Notes: a model not told the origin generated them from the sequence alone. A stretch of 64,000 bases of DNA from Pseudomonas fragi (GCF_002269505.1 NZ_NQKQ01000006.1:141305-205304); one strand, 5' to 3'. Counted from the stretch's first letter, positions 45,149 through 55,526 are shown. A program made the numbers and translations.

Positions 45149-47206
45149 ATGACCACAGCCAATACCGCTAAACCAATGGAAGGGTCGCGCAGTCGTTCGC
45201 AGATCATCGTGCTTTTTATCGCCCTGATCGTGTTCATCATGCTGTTGTTCGCCAATTTTGCTTACCTCAATACCCAGTCCAACTACGACAAGCAGTACAT
45301 CAGCCACGCGGGCGAGTTGCGGGTTTTGTCCCAGCGTATCGCCAAAAACGCCACCGAGGCCGCTGCCGGCAAAGCCGCGGCATTCAAATTGCTGATCGAT
45401 GCGCGCAATGATTTCAGCCAGCGCTGGGGTTATCTGAAAAAAGGCGACCCGGCTACCGGCCTGCCTCCTGCTCCTGCGTCCGTACACAAGGAAATGCAGG
45501 CGGTGCAGCGTGACTGGGAGCTGCTGCTCAATAACGTCAACGCCATTCTGGCCAGCGAACAAACCGTGCTGTCGCTGCATCAGGTGGCCGCAACGCTGGC
45601 CGAAACCGTGCCGCAGTTGCAGGTCGAATACGAAAAAGTCGTCGAAATCCTTTTGCAGCGTGGCGCCCCAGCCAGCCAGGTCGCCCTGGCCCAGCGTCAG
45701 TCCTTGCTGGCCGAGCGTATTTTGGGTGCGGTCAATACCGTGCTGGCCGGTGACGAAAATGCCGCCCAGGCCGCCGGAGCCTTCGGCCGTGATGCCAACC
45801 GCTTCGGTCTGGTGCTCAACGGCATGCTCGAAGGCAATGAAGGGATGAGAATTACCCAGGTTGAAGACAAGGATGCCCGCGCCCGCTTGCAGGACATTTC
45901 CGAACTGTTCCAGTTTGTGTCCGGTACGGTAGACGAAATCCTTGAAACCTCGCCGCAACTGTTCCATGTGCGTGAAGCGGCAAACAACATTTTCAGTCTG
46001 TCGCAAACCCTGCTCGACGAAGCTTCGACCCTGGCCAATGGTTTTGAAAACCTCGCCAGCGGGCGCTCGCTGGATATTATCGGCGGTTATGTTCTGGGCT
46101 TGTTGGCACTGGCATCGATCATCCTGATCGGCCTGGTGATGGTGCGCGAAACCAATCGTCAATTGCGCGAAACGGCAGAAAAGAACGAGCGAAACCAGAA
46201 TGCGATCATGCGGCTGCTTGACGAGATTGCCGACCTTGCGGACGGCGACCTGACGGTGACCGCCTCGGTGACCGAAGATTTCACCGGTGCCATCGCCGAC
46301 TCGATCAATTACTCCATCGACCAGCTGCGTGAACTGGTGGCCACCATCAACCTGACGGCAGGCCAGGTCGCGGCAGCAGTCCAGGAAACCCAGGCCACAG
46401 CCATGCAACTGGCCGAAGCTTCCGAACATCAGGCCCAGCAGATTGCCGAGGCCTCCGGGGCTATCAAGGAAATGGCCCATTCGATCGACGAAGTATCGGC
46501 CAACGCTTCCGAGTCTTCGGCGGTTGCCGAGCGTTCCGTGGCCATTGCCAACAAGGGCAATGAAGTGGTTCATAACACCATCCATGGCATGGACAATATT
46601 CGCGATCAGATCCAGGACACCGCCAAGCGGATCAAGCGTCTGGGTGAGTCTTCGCAGGAAATCGGCGATATTGTCAGCCTGATTGATGATATTGCCGATC
46701 AGACCAATATTTTGGCGCTCAACGCCGCCATTCAGGCATCGATGGCTGGCGATGCCGGGCGCGGCTTTGCCGTGGTGGCAGACGAAGTGCAGCGCCTGGC
46801 CGAGCGCTCATCGGCGGCGACGCGGCAAATCGAAACCCTGGTGCGGGCCATTCAGGCCGATACCAACGAGGCAGTGATTTCCATGGAGCAAACCACCACC
46901 GAAGTGGTGCGTGGCGCCCGTCTGGCCCATGACGCCGGCGTGGCGCTGGAAGAGATCGAAGGGGTGTCGCAGAATCTGGCAGACTTGATTCAAAGTATCT
47001 CCAATGCCGCACAAAAGCAGACCACTTCGGCGGCGCAGATTTCCCTGACCATGAATGTCATCCAGCAAATCACCAATCAGACCTCGTCCGGCTCCACGGC
47101 GACTGCCGAAAGCATTGGCAACCTGGCCAAAATGGCCAGCCAGCTGCGGCGATCGGTATCCGGCTTCACTTTGCCAGCTCCGTCCAAAGACCATGAGCCA
47201 CAGTAA
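45149..47206 (+). CDS. pilJ: Methyl-accepting chemoreceptor PilJ
   Basis: 685-aa receptor. Transmembrane helices at about residues 17-37 and 307-329 bracket a periplasmic region with two PilJ-type modules ([18 protein letters not shown] near 52-69 and a second near 180-215). A HAMP-like linker and the long signalling helical hairpin follow, tipped by [21 protein letters not shown]. PilJ senses surface contact or pili in P. aeruginosa. Its methylation enzymes PilK and ChpB are not encoded here. chpA begins 27 bp later. Confidence 0.95.
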   Translation: MTTANTAKPMEGSRSRSQIIVLFIALIVFIMLLFANFAYLNTQSNYDKQYISHAGELRVLSQRIAKNATEAAAGKAAAFKLLIDARNDFSQRWGYLKKGDPATGLPPAPASVHKEMQAVQRDWELLLNNVNAILASEQTVLSLHQVAATLAETVPQLQVEYEKVVEILLQRGAPASQVALAQRQSLLAERILGAVNTVLAGDENAAQAAGAFGRDANRFGLVLNGMLEGNEGMRITQVEDKDARARLQDISELFQFVSGTVDEILETSPQLFHVREAANNIFSLSQTLLDEASTLANGFENLASGRSLDIIGGYVLGLLALASIILIGLVMVRETNRQLRETAEKNERNQNAIMRLLDEIADLADGDLTVTASVTEDFTGAIADSINYSIDQLRELVATINLTAGQVAAAVQETQATAMQLAEASEHQAQQIAEASGAIKEMAHSIDEVSANASESSAVAERSVAIANKGNEVVHNTIHGMDNIRDQIQDTAKRIKRLGESSQEIGDIVSLIDDIADQTNILALNAAIQASMAGDAGRGFAVVADEVQRLAERSSAATRQIETLVRAIQADTNEAVISMEQTTTEVVRGARLAHDAGVALEEIEGVSQNLADLIQSISNAAQKQTTSAAQISLTMNVIQQITNQTSSGSTATAESIGNLAKMASQLRRSVSGFTLPAPSKDHEPQ

Positions 47207-47233
47207 TGCGCTGCAATTCTGACTGGAGTCGTT

Positions 47234-50200
47234 ATGGTTGATCGGCACGACTACGTGGCCCTTGAATGGGTCAAAGGCGAAATTGCCCATACCCTGAGAC
47301 AGGCCCGAGTGGCGCTGGACGCCTACGCTCAGCAGCCGGCCACCGACGCGCTGGACCAGTGCCTGGGCTGCATTCATCAGGTGCATGGCAGCTTGCTGAT
47401 GGTCGAGTTCTATGGCGCGGCCCTGCTGGCCGAAGAAATGGAAAAACTGGTGATTGCCCTGCAACAGGGCCGCGTCAGCCAAATCGACGAAGCCCTGCGC
47501 TTGTTGCAGCAAGCGTTCAGCCAGTTGCCCTTGTATCTGGATCGGGTGCACAGCGCCCGCCGCGACTGGCCCTTGGTGGTGTTGCCGTTGCTCAACGACT
47601 TGCGCAGCGCCCGTGGCGAGGCCCTGCTCGCGGAAACCAGCCTGTTCAGCCCGCCCTTGCAGGTGTTGCCCGCCCTGGATGCAGACGCCCTGGCCCGCTT
47701 GCAGCCCGCAGATTTGCCGGGCGAATTGCGGGCTTTGCGCCATAGCCTGCAGGCCGCATTTTTGGGCTTGCGCCGGGGCGAAGCGGTACAGGCCAATCTG
47801 GAAATCCTGGCCAGCGTGTTCGCCAAGCTTCAAAGCCTGTGCCAGGGCTCGCCGCTCAATGCCTTGTGGAAGATTGCCGCGGCGCTGGTCGACGGCATGT
47901 TTAAAGGCCGGGTGCCCAACAGCCCGGCCCTGCGCAGCCTGCTGAAAAAAACGGACAAGGAGCTCAAGCGCCTGCTGGCACAGGGCATAGAGGCCATCAA
48001 CCATCCTGCCCCCGAAGAGCTGCTGACCAGCCTGCTGTTTTATATTGCCAAGGCCGAGCACCCGACCACGAAAATGCTCGCGTTGAAAAACCACTACGAA
48101 CTGGATCAGGCCATGCCCGATGCGGCGATGGTCGATGAAGAGCGGGCGCGGCTGGCCGGCCCTGACCGTGACGCCATGCGCTCGGTGGTGGCGGCGTTGT
48201 GCGAAGAACTGGTGCGGGTCAAGGAACGCCTCGATCTGTTTGTGCGCAGCGACCGTCTCCATGTCTCGGAACTGAGCAGCCTGATGGCGCCGCTGCGTCA
48301 GATCGCCGATACCCTGGCCGTGCTGGGGTTCGGGCAGCCACGTAAAGTCATTATTGATCAACTGGCGGTGTTGCAAAGCCTGGCCCAGGGCCAGCGCGAA
48401 CCCACCGATGCGGTATTGATGGATGTGGCCTCGGCCCTGCTCTATGTCGAAGCCACTCTGGCGGGCATGGTCGGTAGCGTCGAGCCTTCGCTGCGTGAAG
48501 AAAGCCGTTTGCCCACCACTGACCTGATGCAAATTCACCAGTTGGTGATCAAGGAAGCACGCACCGGCCTTGAAGAAGTCAAAGACCTGATCGGCGATTA
48601 TCTGGCGGCCGAGTACGACCGCCAGCACCTGCAGACCGTACCTGCGCTGTTGACGCAAATCCGCGGCGCGCTGGCGATGATTCCCTTGAGTCGCGCGGCC
48701 AGTTTGCTGCAAGCCTGCAATGAGTATTTGCGCGAGCGCGTGCTGCAAGGCCCGGATCACCCCGCGGACGAGCAACTGGATCACTTGGCCGATACCTTGA
48801 TCAGCATCGAATATTACCTGGAGCGCCTGGCCCTGGACCCCGGTGCTTCCAGCGAACAGGTGCTGGATCGGGCTGAAAGCAGCCTGGCCGAGCTGGGTTA
48901 TGCGCCGGCGCCTGACCCCGTACCTTTGCCCAACACTCTACCCGGCGCCCAGGAGCAACGGCTGATGCCTGACCTGCATGCGCCAAGCCTGGCCGATGTA
49001 CTGGCCAGCCCGCTGTCGGCACTCAATCCTCCGGCTCAACACATGCCTGCCAGTTTGCTGCCGCCCCCCGTGGATGAAGCGCCGCTGGACGAAGAGCTGC
49101 TGGAAGTCTTTCTTGAAGAAACAGATGAAGTCCTGATTGCCCTTCACGACTGTTTGCCGCAATGGGTCGCCAACCCGGCGGACAGTGTTGCGCTGGCCGA
49201 GTTGCGGCGTGGCTTCCATACCCTCAAGGGCAGCGGGCGCATGGTGCGTGCGCTGGTGTTGGCAGAACTGGCGTGGGCGGTCGAAAACCTGCTCAATCGG
49301 GTGATTGAGCGTAGCGTGGCGCCGTCTGCACAGATCTTCCAACTGCTTGAAGACGTAATGGCCATGCTGCCCGAGCTGATCCAGGCGTTTGCCGAGCAAA
49401 GCCAGCGCCAGCGCGAAGACGTCGATCAGTTGGCCGCACGGGCCCAGCGCCTGGCCAAAGGCGAGCCGCAACCGCTGCTGATCGCCCAGGACGCCAGCAG
49501 TTTCGATCCGCAGTTGCTGGATATCTTCCGCCAGGAAGCACAAAGCCACCTGGAGCGCCTTGACCGCTTTCTGGACCAGGCCCGGGCACATATGCCACTG
49601 CACGCCAGTGACGATTTGCAATTGGCCATGCATACCCTCAAAGGCAGCGCGCATATGGCGGGTGTGGTGCCCATGGCAGAGCTGGCCGCGCCGCTGGACC
49701 ATCTGGTGCGTGAATACAAAGCGCATTCGCTTGCTCTGGGGGAGGATGAAATCGATCTGCTGCTGGAGGCTGACACTCTGCTGCATGCGGGGCTCAAGCA
49801 ACTGGACAGCGACCCGCTGGCCGAGATACAGGGCGCACGCTCTCTGATCGAGCGCACCGAGCAACTGATCGACACCCGCCTGGACACCGTGCTCAACAGC
49901 CCTGCAAACAGTTGGGTGACCAGGCGCGACCCACAGCGCACGGCGGAGTTTCTGGCCGAGAGCATGGACATTCTGTTCGATGCCCAGGAGCTGCTGAAAG
50001 CCTGGCACCACAACCCCCACGAACGCGATGGCCTGGACACCCTGCTGGACCAGCTGACCACTCTGGGGGAGTCGGCTCACCTGCTGGACTTGCAGCCCAT
50101 GGATGCGCTGTGCGAAGCCTTGCTTGACCTCTATGGCGCCGTTGAAGAAAGCAGCCTGGCACCCAGCGAGCGGTTTTTCGAGGCCGCCGATGACGCCCAT

Positions 50201-53110
50201 GAAGCGCTGATCAACATGCTCGACCAGTTGGCTGCGGGACAGGAAATCACCCCTCAGCCGCAGTTGCTCCAGACCCTGCACGGGCTGCTGCATGAGGGGC
50301 TGGCGCCCGATGCCACTGGGCTGATTCGCCGTGATGGCAGGCAGGCGACCGAGCTGGGGGCGGCCACCGAGCAATTGGGGGGCGGCCAGGATGAGGACTT
50401 TGACGAGGAAATTGTCGAGATTTTCCTCGAAGAGGCGGTGGATATCCTCGAAAGTGCCGCGCAAGCCCTGCAGCGCTGGCTCAGTGCACCCGACAGCCTG
50501 GCTTCGCTGTCCTCCTTGCAGCGTGACTTGCACACCCTCAAGGGCGGCGCGCGCATGGCCGGCATCGAGCCGGTAGCCGAACTGGCCCATGAGCTTGAAC
50601 ACTTGTACGAAGGCTTGCTGGACCGGCGCCTGAGTGACAGCCCGGCACTGGCTCGCCTACTGGAGCGCAGCCACGAACAACTGGCGCTGATGCTTGAAAA
50701 ACTGCTGCACAAGCAACCGTTGAGCGAGCCCTATGAACTGATCGAGGCCATTCGCGGCTTTCGCCTTTACAGTGCGGCCCTGCCTGCGCCCGGCAGTGTT
50801 GCTGCGCAAACGAAACCGAGCAATGAAGATCCGCAATTGCAGGACATCTTCCTCGATGAAGCCTTCGATATCCTCGAAAGCTCGGGTGCAGCCCTGGCGC
50901 GTTGGCAAGCCGAACCGCAGAACCATCTGGAAGTGGAAAACCTGCTGCGCGACCTCCATACCCTCAAGGGCGGAGCGCGGATGGTGGAAGTTGCCGCGAT
51001 TGGCGATTTTGCCCACGAACTTGAAACTCTTTTCGAGGATATCTCGGTAGGCGCCATCACCCCCAGTGATGAGCTGTTTGTGTTGCTGCAGCGTTGCCAC
51101 GACCAGCTTGCGCAAATGTTTGATGCGCTGCGCAGTGGCCAGTCGCTGCCTTCGCCTCAGGTGCTGATCGAGAAAATCCGCCAGATTGAGCGCAACGCCC
51201 GGCCGGCACCTGCCACCCCGGTCAAGCCCGAGCCCGCACCTGCACCGGTGCCCGAAGGTGAACGCACCGGGCTGGATACCCTCAAGGTCCCGGCCGAGCT
51301 GCTCGAGGACCTGGTCAACCTGGCGGGTGAAGCTTCGATCATTCGGGGGCGCGTGGAGCAGCAGGTCAACGACGGTCAGGTCGCCCTCAACGAGATGCAG
51401 ACCACCCTTGAACGGATGCAGGACCAACTGCGGCGCCTCGACAACGAAACCCAGGGCCGCCTGCACAACCGTGCGCACACCGAAGCCGATGGCGTGGCCT
51501 ACGACGAATTTGACCCACTGGAAATGGACCGTCATTCCCTGCTGCAGCAGCTGTCCCGAGCCCTGTTCGAGTCGGCCTCCGATTTGCTCGACCTCAAGGC
51601 CACCCTGACGGCGCGCTACCAGGATGCCCACGGCCTGCTGCAAAAGCAGGCGCGGGTGAACACCCAGTTGCAGGAAGGTCTGATGGGCACGCGCATGGTG
51701 CCGTTCGAGCGGGTATTGCCGCGCCTCAAGCGCGTGGTGCGCCAGGTGGCCAGCGAGCTGGGCAAGCAGGTGGAATTCAGCGTGATCAATGCTGAAGCCG
51801 AGATCGACCGCAACGTTCTGGAACGCATGGTTGCACCGCTGGAGCACATGCTGCGCAATGCCGTCGACCACGGTCTGGAGCCCGCCGACGTGCGTCATGC
51901 CAGCGGTAAGCCGGAGCAGGGGCTGATCAGCCTCGAGCTGTCCTACGAAGGCGGCGACGTGGTGTTCGACATGCACGACGATGGTGCTGGCGTGCCGCTG
52001 GAAGCCGTGCGCCGCAAAGCCATCCTGCGCGGACTGCTGGACCCTGAAGTGGCGATCAGTGATCGCGAGGTGTTGCAGTTCATCCTGCAACCGGGGTTTT
52101 CCACGGCCGAAAAAATCACCCAGATCTCCGGGCGTGGCGTCGGCATGGATGTGGTACACGAAGAAGTGCGCCAGTTGGGCGGCAGCATGACCATCGACTC
52201 GGTGGCCGGGCAGGGCGTGCACTTCCAGATCCGCCTGCCCTTCAGCGTATCGCTCAACCGGGCCCTGATGGTGCAGTGCGCAGACGAGCAATACGCCATT
52301 GCCCTCGACACGGTCGAAGGTATCGTGCGCGTCATGCCCAACGAGCTGGAGGGTTACTACCAGCTCAACCCGCCGCTGTATCACTACGGCGGACAAACCT
52401 ACGAGCTGCGCTACCTGGGCGAGCTGTTGCAAACCGTGGGCAAACCCAAGCTGGTGGGCGAAAGCCATTCGCTGCCGGTGCTGCTGGTGCATTGCCAGGA
52501 CCAGCGCGTAGCGTTGCAGGTGGATGCGTTGTTGGGTTCGCGGGAGATTGTGGTCAAGAGCCTCGGCCCGCAATTCACCGGGGTACAGGGCCTGTCGGGC
52601 GCGACCATTTTGGGGGATGGGCGGGTGGTGCTGATCCTCGACCTGCTGGCCTATATCCGCGCCCATCAGGCGCGCCAGCCGTTGCAGCGGGCGCAGCACG
52701 AGGCGGTGGGTGCCCTGGAATTCACTCCGGCCGTGCGCCCGCCGCTGGTACTGGTGGTGGACGACTCGGTCACTGTGCGCAAAGTCACCAGTCGTCTGCT
52801 GGAGCGCAACGGCATGAACGTCATCACCGCCAAGGACGGGGTCGACGCCATGAGCGTACTGGAAGAGCACACCCCTGACCTGATGCTGCTGGACATCGAA
52901 ATGCCGCGCATGGACGGCTTCGAAGTGGCCACCCGCGTGCGCAACGATCCACGTCTCAAAGACTTGCCGATCATCATGATCACCTCGCGTACCGGGCAAA
53001 AACACCAGAACCGGGCGATGGCCATTGGCGTCAATGACTACCTGGGCAAACCCTATCAAGAGTCGGTACTGCTGGAGCGCATTGCCTACTGGAGCAACTT
53101 TCATGCTTGA
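47234..53110 (+). CDS. chpA: Chemosensory histidine kinase ChpA (PilL-type), multi-Hpt
   Basis: 1958-aa hybrid CheA, shorter than the 2476 aa of P. aeruginosa ChpA. Hpt-type modules are seen at H48 (degenerate, HQVHGS), H662, H800, H1100 and H1242 (all HTLKG), with two modules carrying Thr at the His position (about T474 and T942). The kinase core follows: P3 helices near 1345-1460, an H-box/N-box (HMLRNAVDHGLEP), G-boxes (DDGAGVPL, GRGVGMDVV), a CheW domain and a C-terminal receiver with D1887 (LLDIEMPRMDG). It phosphorylates PilG and PilH. The Xpt domain assignments are by eye. Confidence 0.93.
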   Translation: MVDRHDYVALEWVKGEIAHTLRQARVALDAYAQQPATDALDQCLGCIHQVHGSLLMVEFYGAALLAEEMEKLVIALQQGRVSQIDEALRLLQQAFSQLPLYLDRVHSARRDWPLVVLPLLNDLRSARGEALLAETSLFSPPLQVLPALDADALARLQPADLPGELRALRHSLQAAFLGLRRGEAVQANLEILASVFAKLQSLCQGSPLNALWKIAAALVDGMFKGRVPNSPALRSLLKKTDKELKRLLAQGIEAINHPAPEELLTSLLFYIAKAEHPTTKMLALKNHYELDQAMPDAAMVDEERARLAGPDRDAMRSVVAALCEELVRVKERLDLFVRSDRLHVSELSSLMAPLRQIADTLAVLGFGQPRKVIIDQLAVLQSLAQGQREPTDAVLMDVASALLYVEATLAGMVGSVEPSLREESRLPTTDLMQIHQLVIKEARTGLEEVKDLIGDYLAAEYDRQHLQTVPALLTQIRGALAMIPLSRAASLLQACNEYLRERVLQGPDHPADEQLDHLADTLISIEYYLERLALDPGASSEQVLDRAESSLAELGYAPAPDPVPLPNTLPGAQEQRLMPDLHAPSLADVLASPLSALNPPAQHMPASLLPPPVDEAPLDEELLEVFLEETDEVLIALHDCLPQWVANPADSVALAELRRGFHTLKGSGRMVRALVLAELAWAVENLLNRVIERSVAPSAQIFQLLEDVMAMLPELIQAFAEQSQRQREDVDQLAARAQRLAKGEPQPLLIAQDASSFDPQLLDIFRQEAQSHLERLDRFLDQARAHMPLHASDDLQLAMHTLKGSAHMAGVVPMAELAAPLDHLVREYKAHSLALGEDEIDLLLEADTLLHAGLKQLDSDPLAEIQGARSLIERTEQLIDTRLDTVLNSPANSWVTRRDPQRTAEFLAESMDILFDAQELLKAWHHNPHERDGLDTLLDQLTTLGESAHLLDLQPMDALCEALLDLYGAVEESSLAPSERFFEAADDAHEALINMLDQLAAGQEITPQPQLLQTLHGLLHEGLAPDATGLIRRDGRQATELGAATEQLGGGQDEDFDEEIVEIFLEEAVDILESAAQALQRWLSAPDSLASLSSLQRDLHTLKGGARMAGIEPVAELAHELEHLYEGLLDRRLSDSPALARLLERSHEQLALMLEKLLHKQPLSEPYELIEAIRGFRLYSAALPAPGSVAAQTKPSNEDPQLQDIFLDEAFDILESSGAALARWQAEPQNHLEVENLLRDLHTLKGGARMVEVAAIGDFAHELETLFEDISVGAITPSDELFVLLQRCHDQLAQMFDALRSGQSLPSPQVLIEKIRQIERNARPAPATPVKPEPAPAPVPEGERTGLDTLKVPAELLEDLVNLAGEASIIRGRVEQQVNDGQVALNEMQTTLERMQDQLRRLDNETQGRLHNRAHTEADGVAYDEFDPLEMDRHSLLQQLSRALFESASDLLDLKATLTARYQDAHGLLQKQARVNTQLQEGLMGTRMVPFERVLPRLKRVVRQVASELGKQVEFSVINAEAEIDRNVLERMVAPLEHMLRNAVDHGLEPADVRHASGKPEQGLISLELSYEGGDVVFDMHDDGAGVPLEAVRRKAILRGLLDPEVAISDREVLQFILQPGFSTAEKITQISGRGVGMDVVHEEVRQLGGSMTIDSVAGQGVHFQIRLPFSVSLNRALMVQCADEQYAIALDTVEGIVRVMPNELEGYYQLNPPLYHYGGQTYELRYLGELLQTVGKPKLVGESHSLPVLLVHCQDQRVALQVDALLGSREIVVKSLGPQFTGVQGLSGATILGDGRVVLILDLLAYIRAHQARQPLQRAQHEAVGALEFTPAVRPPLVLVVDDSVTVRKVTSRLLERNGMNVITAKDGVDAMSVLEEHTPDLMLLDIEMPRMDGFEVATRVRNDPRLKDLPIIMITSRTGQKHQNRAMAIGVNDYLGKPYQESVLLERIAYWSNFHA

Positions 53111-53555
53111 CCATCGCGTGGGCAGCCTGACCGGGTTACTGCTGCCGCTGGCCGACCGCTACCTGTTGCTGCCCAACGTGGCCATTGCCGAACTGATCGG
53201 CTGGCAACGCGGCGAACCCAGCAGCGACTCACCGCCATGGCATCTGCGCCAGATCACCTGGCGCGACCATCAACTGCCGTTGATCAGCTTTGAGGCCGCG
53301 TGCGGCGGACCGCTGGTGATCGGCGAGCGGGCGCGGATCGTCATCCTCAACACCCTGGGCGGCGACCCGGACTTCAAGTTCATGGCAATGGTGGTGCAAG
53401 GCATTCCGCGCTCCTACAAGGTCGACAGCCAGTTGAGCTTTGTCGACGTACCGCTCAGCCCGCTGGAGCGAGCGGCGGTGCAGGTGGGCGATCATGTGGC
53501 GAAAATCCCGGACTTGCTGGCACTGGAAAAACTGGTGCGAACAAGCGCTGACTAA
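53103..53555 (+). CDS. chpC: CheW-like protein ChpC
   Basis: 150-aa CheW-domain protein (GLLLPLADRYLLLPNVAIAELI, ITWRDHQLPLISFEAACGGPL, MAMVVQGIPRSYKVDS). It overlaps the chpA stop by 8 bp. In P. aeruginosa ChpC is a second CheW adaptor for ChpA. chpB, which normally sits between them, is absent. Confidence 0.9.
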   Translation: MLDHRVGSLTGLLLPLADRYLLLPNVAIAELIGWQRGEPSSDSPPWHLRQITWRDHQLPLISFEAACGGPLVIGERARIVILNTLGGDPDFKFMAMVVQGIPRSYKVDSQLSFVDVPLSPLERAAVQVGDHVAKIPDLLALEKLVRTSAD

Positions 53556-53564
53556 GCCTCACTT

Positions 53565-53650
53565 GTGGGAGCGGGCTTGCTCATGATGCGGGCGATGCGG
53601 CCTGTCAGTTGAACCGCGGTGCTGCTATCGCGAGCAAGCCCGCTTCCACA
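53565..53650. repeat. REP pair, family B
   Basis: GTGGGAGCGGGCTTGCTC and inverted GCGAGCAAGCCCGCTTCCAC, between chpC and the nucleotidyltransferase gene. Confidence 0.83.
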
Positions 53651-53683
53651 GGTGAAGCTCGATCAGCCTCCAAGAGCTTGATC

Positions 53684-53721
53684 AGTCCTCAAAAGGGACT
53701 TATCGTTCCCCTTTTAGGACT
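53684..53721. promoter_or_regulatory. Palindrome upstream of the wHTH-nucleotidyltransferase (candidate operator)
   Basis: AGTCCTcAAAAGGG and CCCTTTTAGGACT arms flank a short centre, 20 bp before the start codon. A winged-helix protein encoded immediately downstream is a natural candidate to bind it (inference). Confidence 0.55.
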
Positions 53722-53740
53722 CTTTGGTGGGGCCGTGAAC

Positions 53741-54340
53741 ATGTTGTCGCTCAGTGATGCGCTATTTACCACCACGCAGCAAAAGGTGCTGGGCCTGCTC
53801 TTTGGCAAGCCTGACCGGAGTTTTTACGTCAATGAAATCGCACGTTGGGCTCAGGTAGGTAAAGGCAGCCTGACGCGCGAGCTGGTGCGTCTGGAGCAAT
53901 CAGGCATTCTCACCGTGACTCGTAAGGGAAATCAGGCTCACTACCAGGCAAATGCCCAGTGTCCGATTTATCACGAGCTGCTCAGCATCATGCGCAAGAC
54001 TTCGGGGCTCTCTGAACCGCTACGCGCGGCTCTGATGCCCTTCGCAAAACAACTGCAATGGGCATTTGTATATGGCTCGATTGCCAAGGATCAGGCACAC
54101 GCCGGCAGCGATATCGACCTCATGCTGATGGGTGAAAATCTGCATTACAGTGACGTCATGGCGCACCTGATTCCGCTTGAAGAATCGCTGGGCCGTACCA
54201 TTAACCCGACGCTCTACACCCCTCAGGACTGGGCCGCCAAGCTGGCTGCCGGTAACAGTTTTGTGCTGAGAGTTGCGCAGCAGGAAAAAATCACGCTGAT
54301 CGGTCATGACCCGTTGGAGCCCGTGGATGGAGAAAAATGA
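53741..54340 (+). CDS. Winged-helix plus MNT-type nucleotidyltransferase
   Basis: 199-aa protein. Residues 1-80 form a winged helix (SFYVNEIARWAQVGKGSLTR, LEQSGILTVTRKGNQAHYQ). The rest is a minimal nucleotidyltransferase: YGSIAKDQAHAGSDIDLMLM with G112-S113 and D124/D126. The third catalytic acid is not obvious (INPTLYTPQDW follows). Such proteins act as antitoxins that modify a HEPN partner. ATG 53741 was chosen, since the in-frame codons upstream run through REP and palindrome sequence. It overlaps the next gene by 14 bp. Confidence 0.82.
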   Translation: MLSLSDALFTTTQQKVLGLLFGKPDRSFYVNEIARWAQVGKGSLTRELVRLEQSGILTVTRKGNQAHYQANAQCPIYHELLSIMRKTSGLSEPLRAALMPFAKQLQWAFVYGSIAKDQAHAGSDIDLMLMGENLHYSDVMAHLIPLEESLGRTINPTLYTPQDWAAKLAAGNSFVLRVAQQEKITLIGHDPLEPVDGEK

Positions 54341-54761
54341 AAACCTGGAAAATCTGGTACGCACTGGAGGCTTGAAGGTTGAGCCGCTCGATCGCAAGGA
54401 GTGTGAAGGGCTGCTGCGGTCGGCGGTTGATCGCCTGAAAGATGCAGGCAGCGCCCAGTTGTCCTTCGCCAGCCGTTTCGATCTGGCCTACAACGCAGCC
54501 CACGCCATTGCACTGACCGCCTTGCGGCTATACGGGTATCGATCAGACCGGTGTTATCTGGTTTTTCAAAGCCTGATCCATACGTCAACAATCGACAAAG
54601 TGCAGGTGCGTTTGTTTGCCTTATGCCATGAGCGCCGTAACCTCGCGGAATACGAAGGTTACATGGACGAAGATGAGGGGTTGTTGGCGAGCCTGTTGGT
54701 CAGTACGCAGCAGTTGCTTGAACAGGTGCTGATGCTGCGAGTCAAGATTTTTGGCGGTTAA
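54327..54761 (+). CDS. HEPN-like protein, partner of the nucleotidyltransferase
   Basis: 144-aa helical protein. The stretch ASRFDLAYNAAHAIALTALR and the CHERRNLAEYEG motif (C100 to G111) resemble HEPN domains of the SAV_6107 type, in which the RX4-6H motif is altered: here R104-N-L-A-E-Y109, Tyr in place of His. If toxic, it would be an RNase or RNA-binding toxin held by the upstream enzyme (inference). GGAG 7 bp before ATG 54327 selects this start; an ATG at 54306 adds seven residues. A 14-bp overlap with the nucleotidyltransferase indicates co-expression. Confidence 0.72.
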   Translation: MEKNENLENLVRTGGLKVEPLDRKECEGLLRSAVDRLKDAGSAQLSFASRFDLAYNAAHAIALTALRLYGYRSDRCYLVFQSLIHTSTIDKVQVRLFALCHERRNLAEYEGYMDEDEGLLASLLVSTQQLLEQVLMLRVKIFGG

Positions 54762-54901
54762 CGAGAGGCACCTGCCACTCACAAAGGCAATCCAGTCCAA
54801 CTGCTCGACGAACGCCGCATTGCCCTTTAAGTTCGCAACCCTGACCCTTATCTCCTAACCAGGTGACGCAGTCGCACTCTCGGCTTTTGAGGATTTTGCA
54901 C

Positions 54902-55519
54902 ATGTATCACGGGGAAAAACTCAACGCCTGGACCCATCTGGTGGGTGCTGTTGCGGCAGCAGCAGGCAGTATCTGGTTGTTGGTGATGGCTTGCCTCGAT
55001 GGCAGCCCGCAGAAGATTGTCAGTGTGGCCATCTACGGGGTCACGCTGGTGCTGTTGTACAGCGTGTCGACCGTGTACCACAGCGTGCGCGGACGCTCCA
55101 AGGTGATCATGCAAAAGTTTGATCACTTGTCGATTTACTTGCTGATCGCGGGCAGTTACACGCCGTTTTGCCTGGTCACACTGCACGGGCCCTGGGGCTG
55201 GTGGCTGTTCGGGATTGTCTGGAGCATGGCCGTTATCGGCATGCTGCAAGAAATCAAGCCGCGCTCTGAGGCGCGCATTCTGTCTATCGTGATCTATGCG
55301 GTCATGGGCTGGATTGTGCTGGTAGCCGTCAAGCCGTTACTGGCAGCGCTGGGCACTGCCGGTTTTATATGGCTGGCCACGGGCGGGGTGATGTACACCG
55401 TGGGGATCATCTTTTTTGCCCTCGATCATCGCCTGCGTCATGCCCACGGCATCTGGCACCTGTTTGTGATCGCCGGCAGCCTGCTGCACTTTGTGGCCAT
55501 CGCGCATTACGTGATCTGA
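54902..55519 (+). CDS. Hemolysin III / YqfA (PAQR) family membrane protein
   Basis: 205-aa protein with seven likely membrane helices. It has the PAQR signature: EKLNAWTHLVGAVAAAAG at the N-terminus, VSTVYHSVRGR, KFDHLSIYLLIAGSYTPFCL, and the C-terminal HLFVIAGSLLHFVAIAHYVI. The histidines match the metal-binding core. Despite the name, haemolysis is not implied; YqfA-type proteins affect membrane fatty acids or stress. ATG 54902 with GAGGA upstream was preferred to GTG 54863. Confidence 0.88.
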   Translation: MYHGEKLNAWTHLVGAVAAAAGSIWLLVMACLDGSPQKIVSVAIYGVTLVLLYSVSTVYHSVRGRSKVIMQKFDHLSIYLLIAGSYTPFCLVTLHGPWGWWLFGIVWSMAVIGMLQEIKPRSEARILSIVIYAVMGWIVLVAVKPLLAALGTAGFIWLATGGVMYTVGIIFFALDHRLRHAHGIWHLFVIAGSLLHFVAIAHYVI

Positions 55520-55526
55520 TCGCGCT

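Noticed and set aside
50657..53104. 815-codon open frame antisense to chpA
   Set aside because: Shadow of the chpA frame; low complexity His/Gln/Val composition and no domain.
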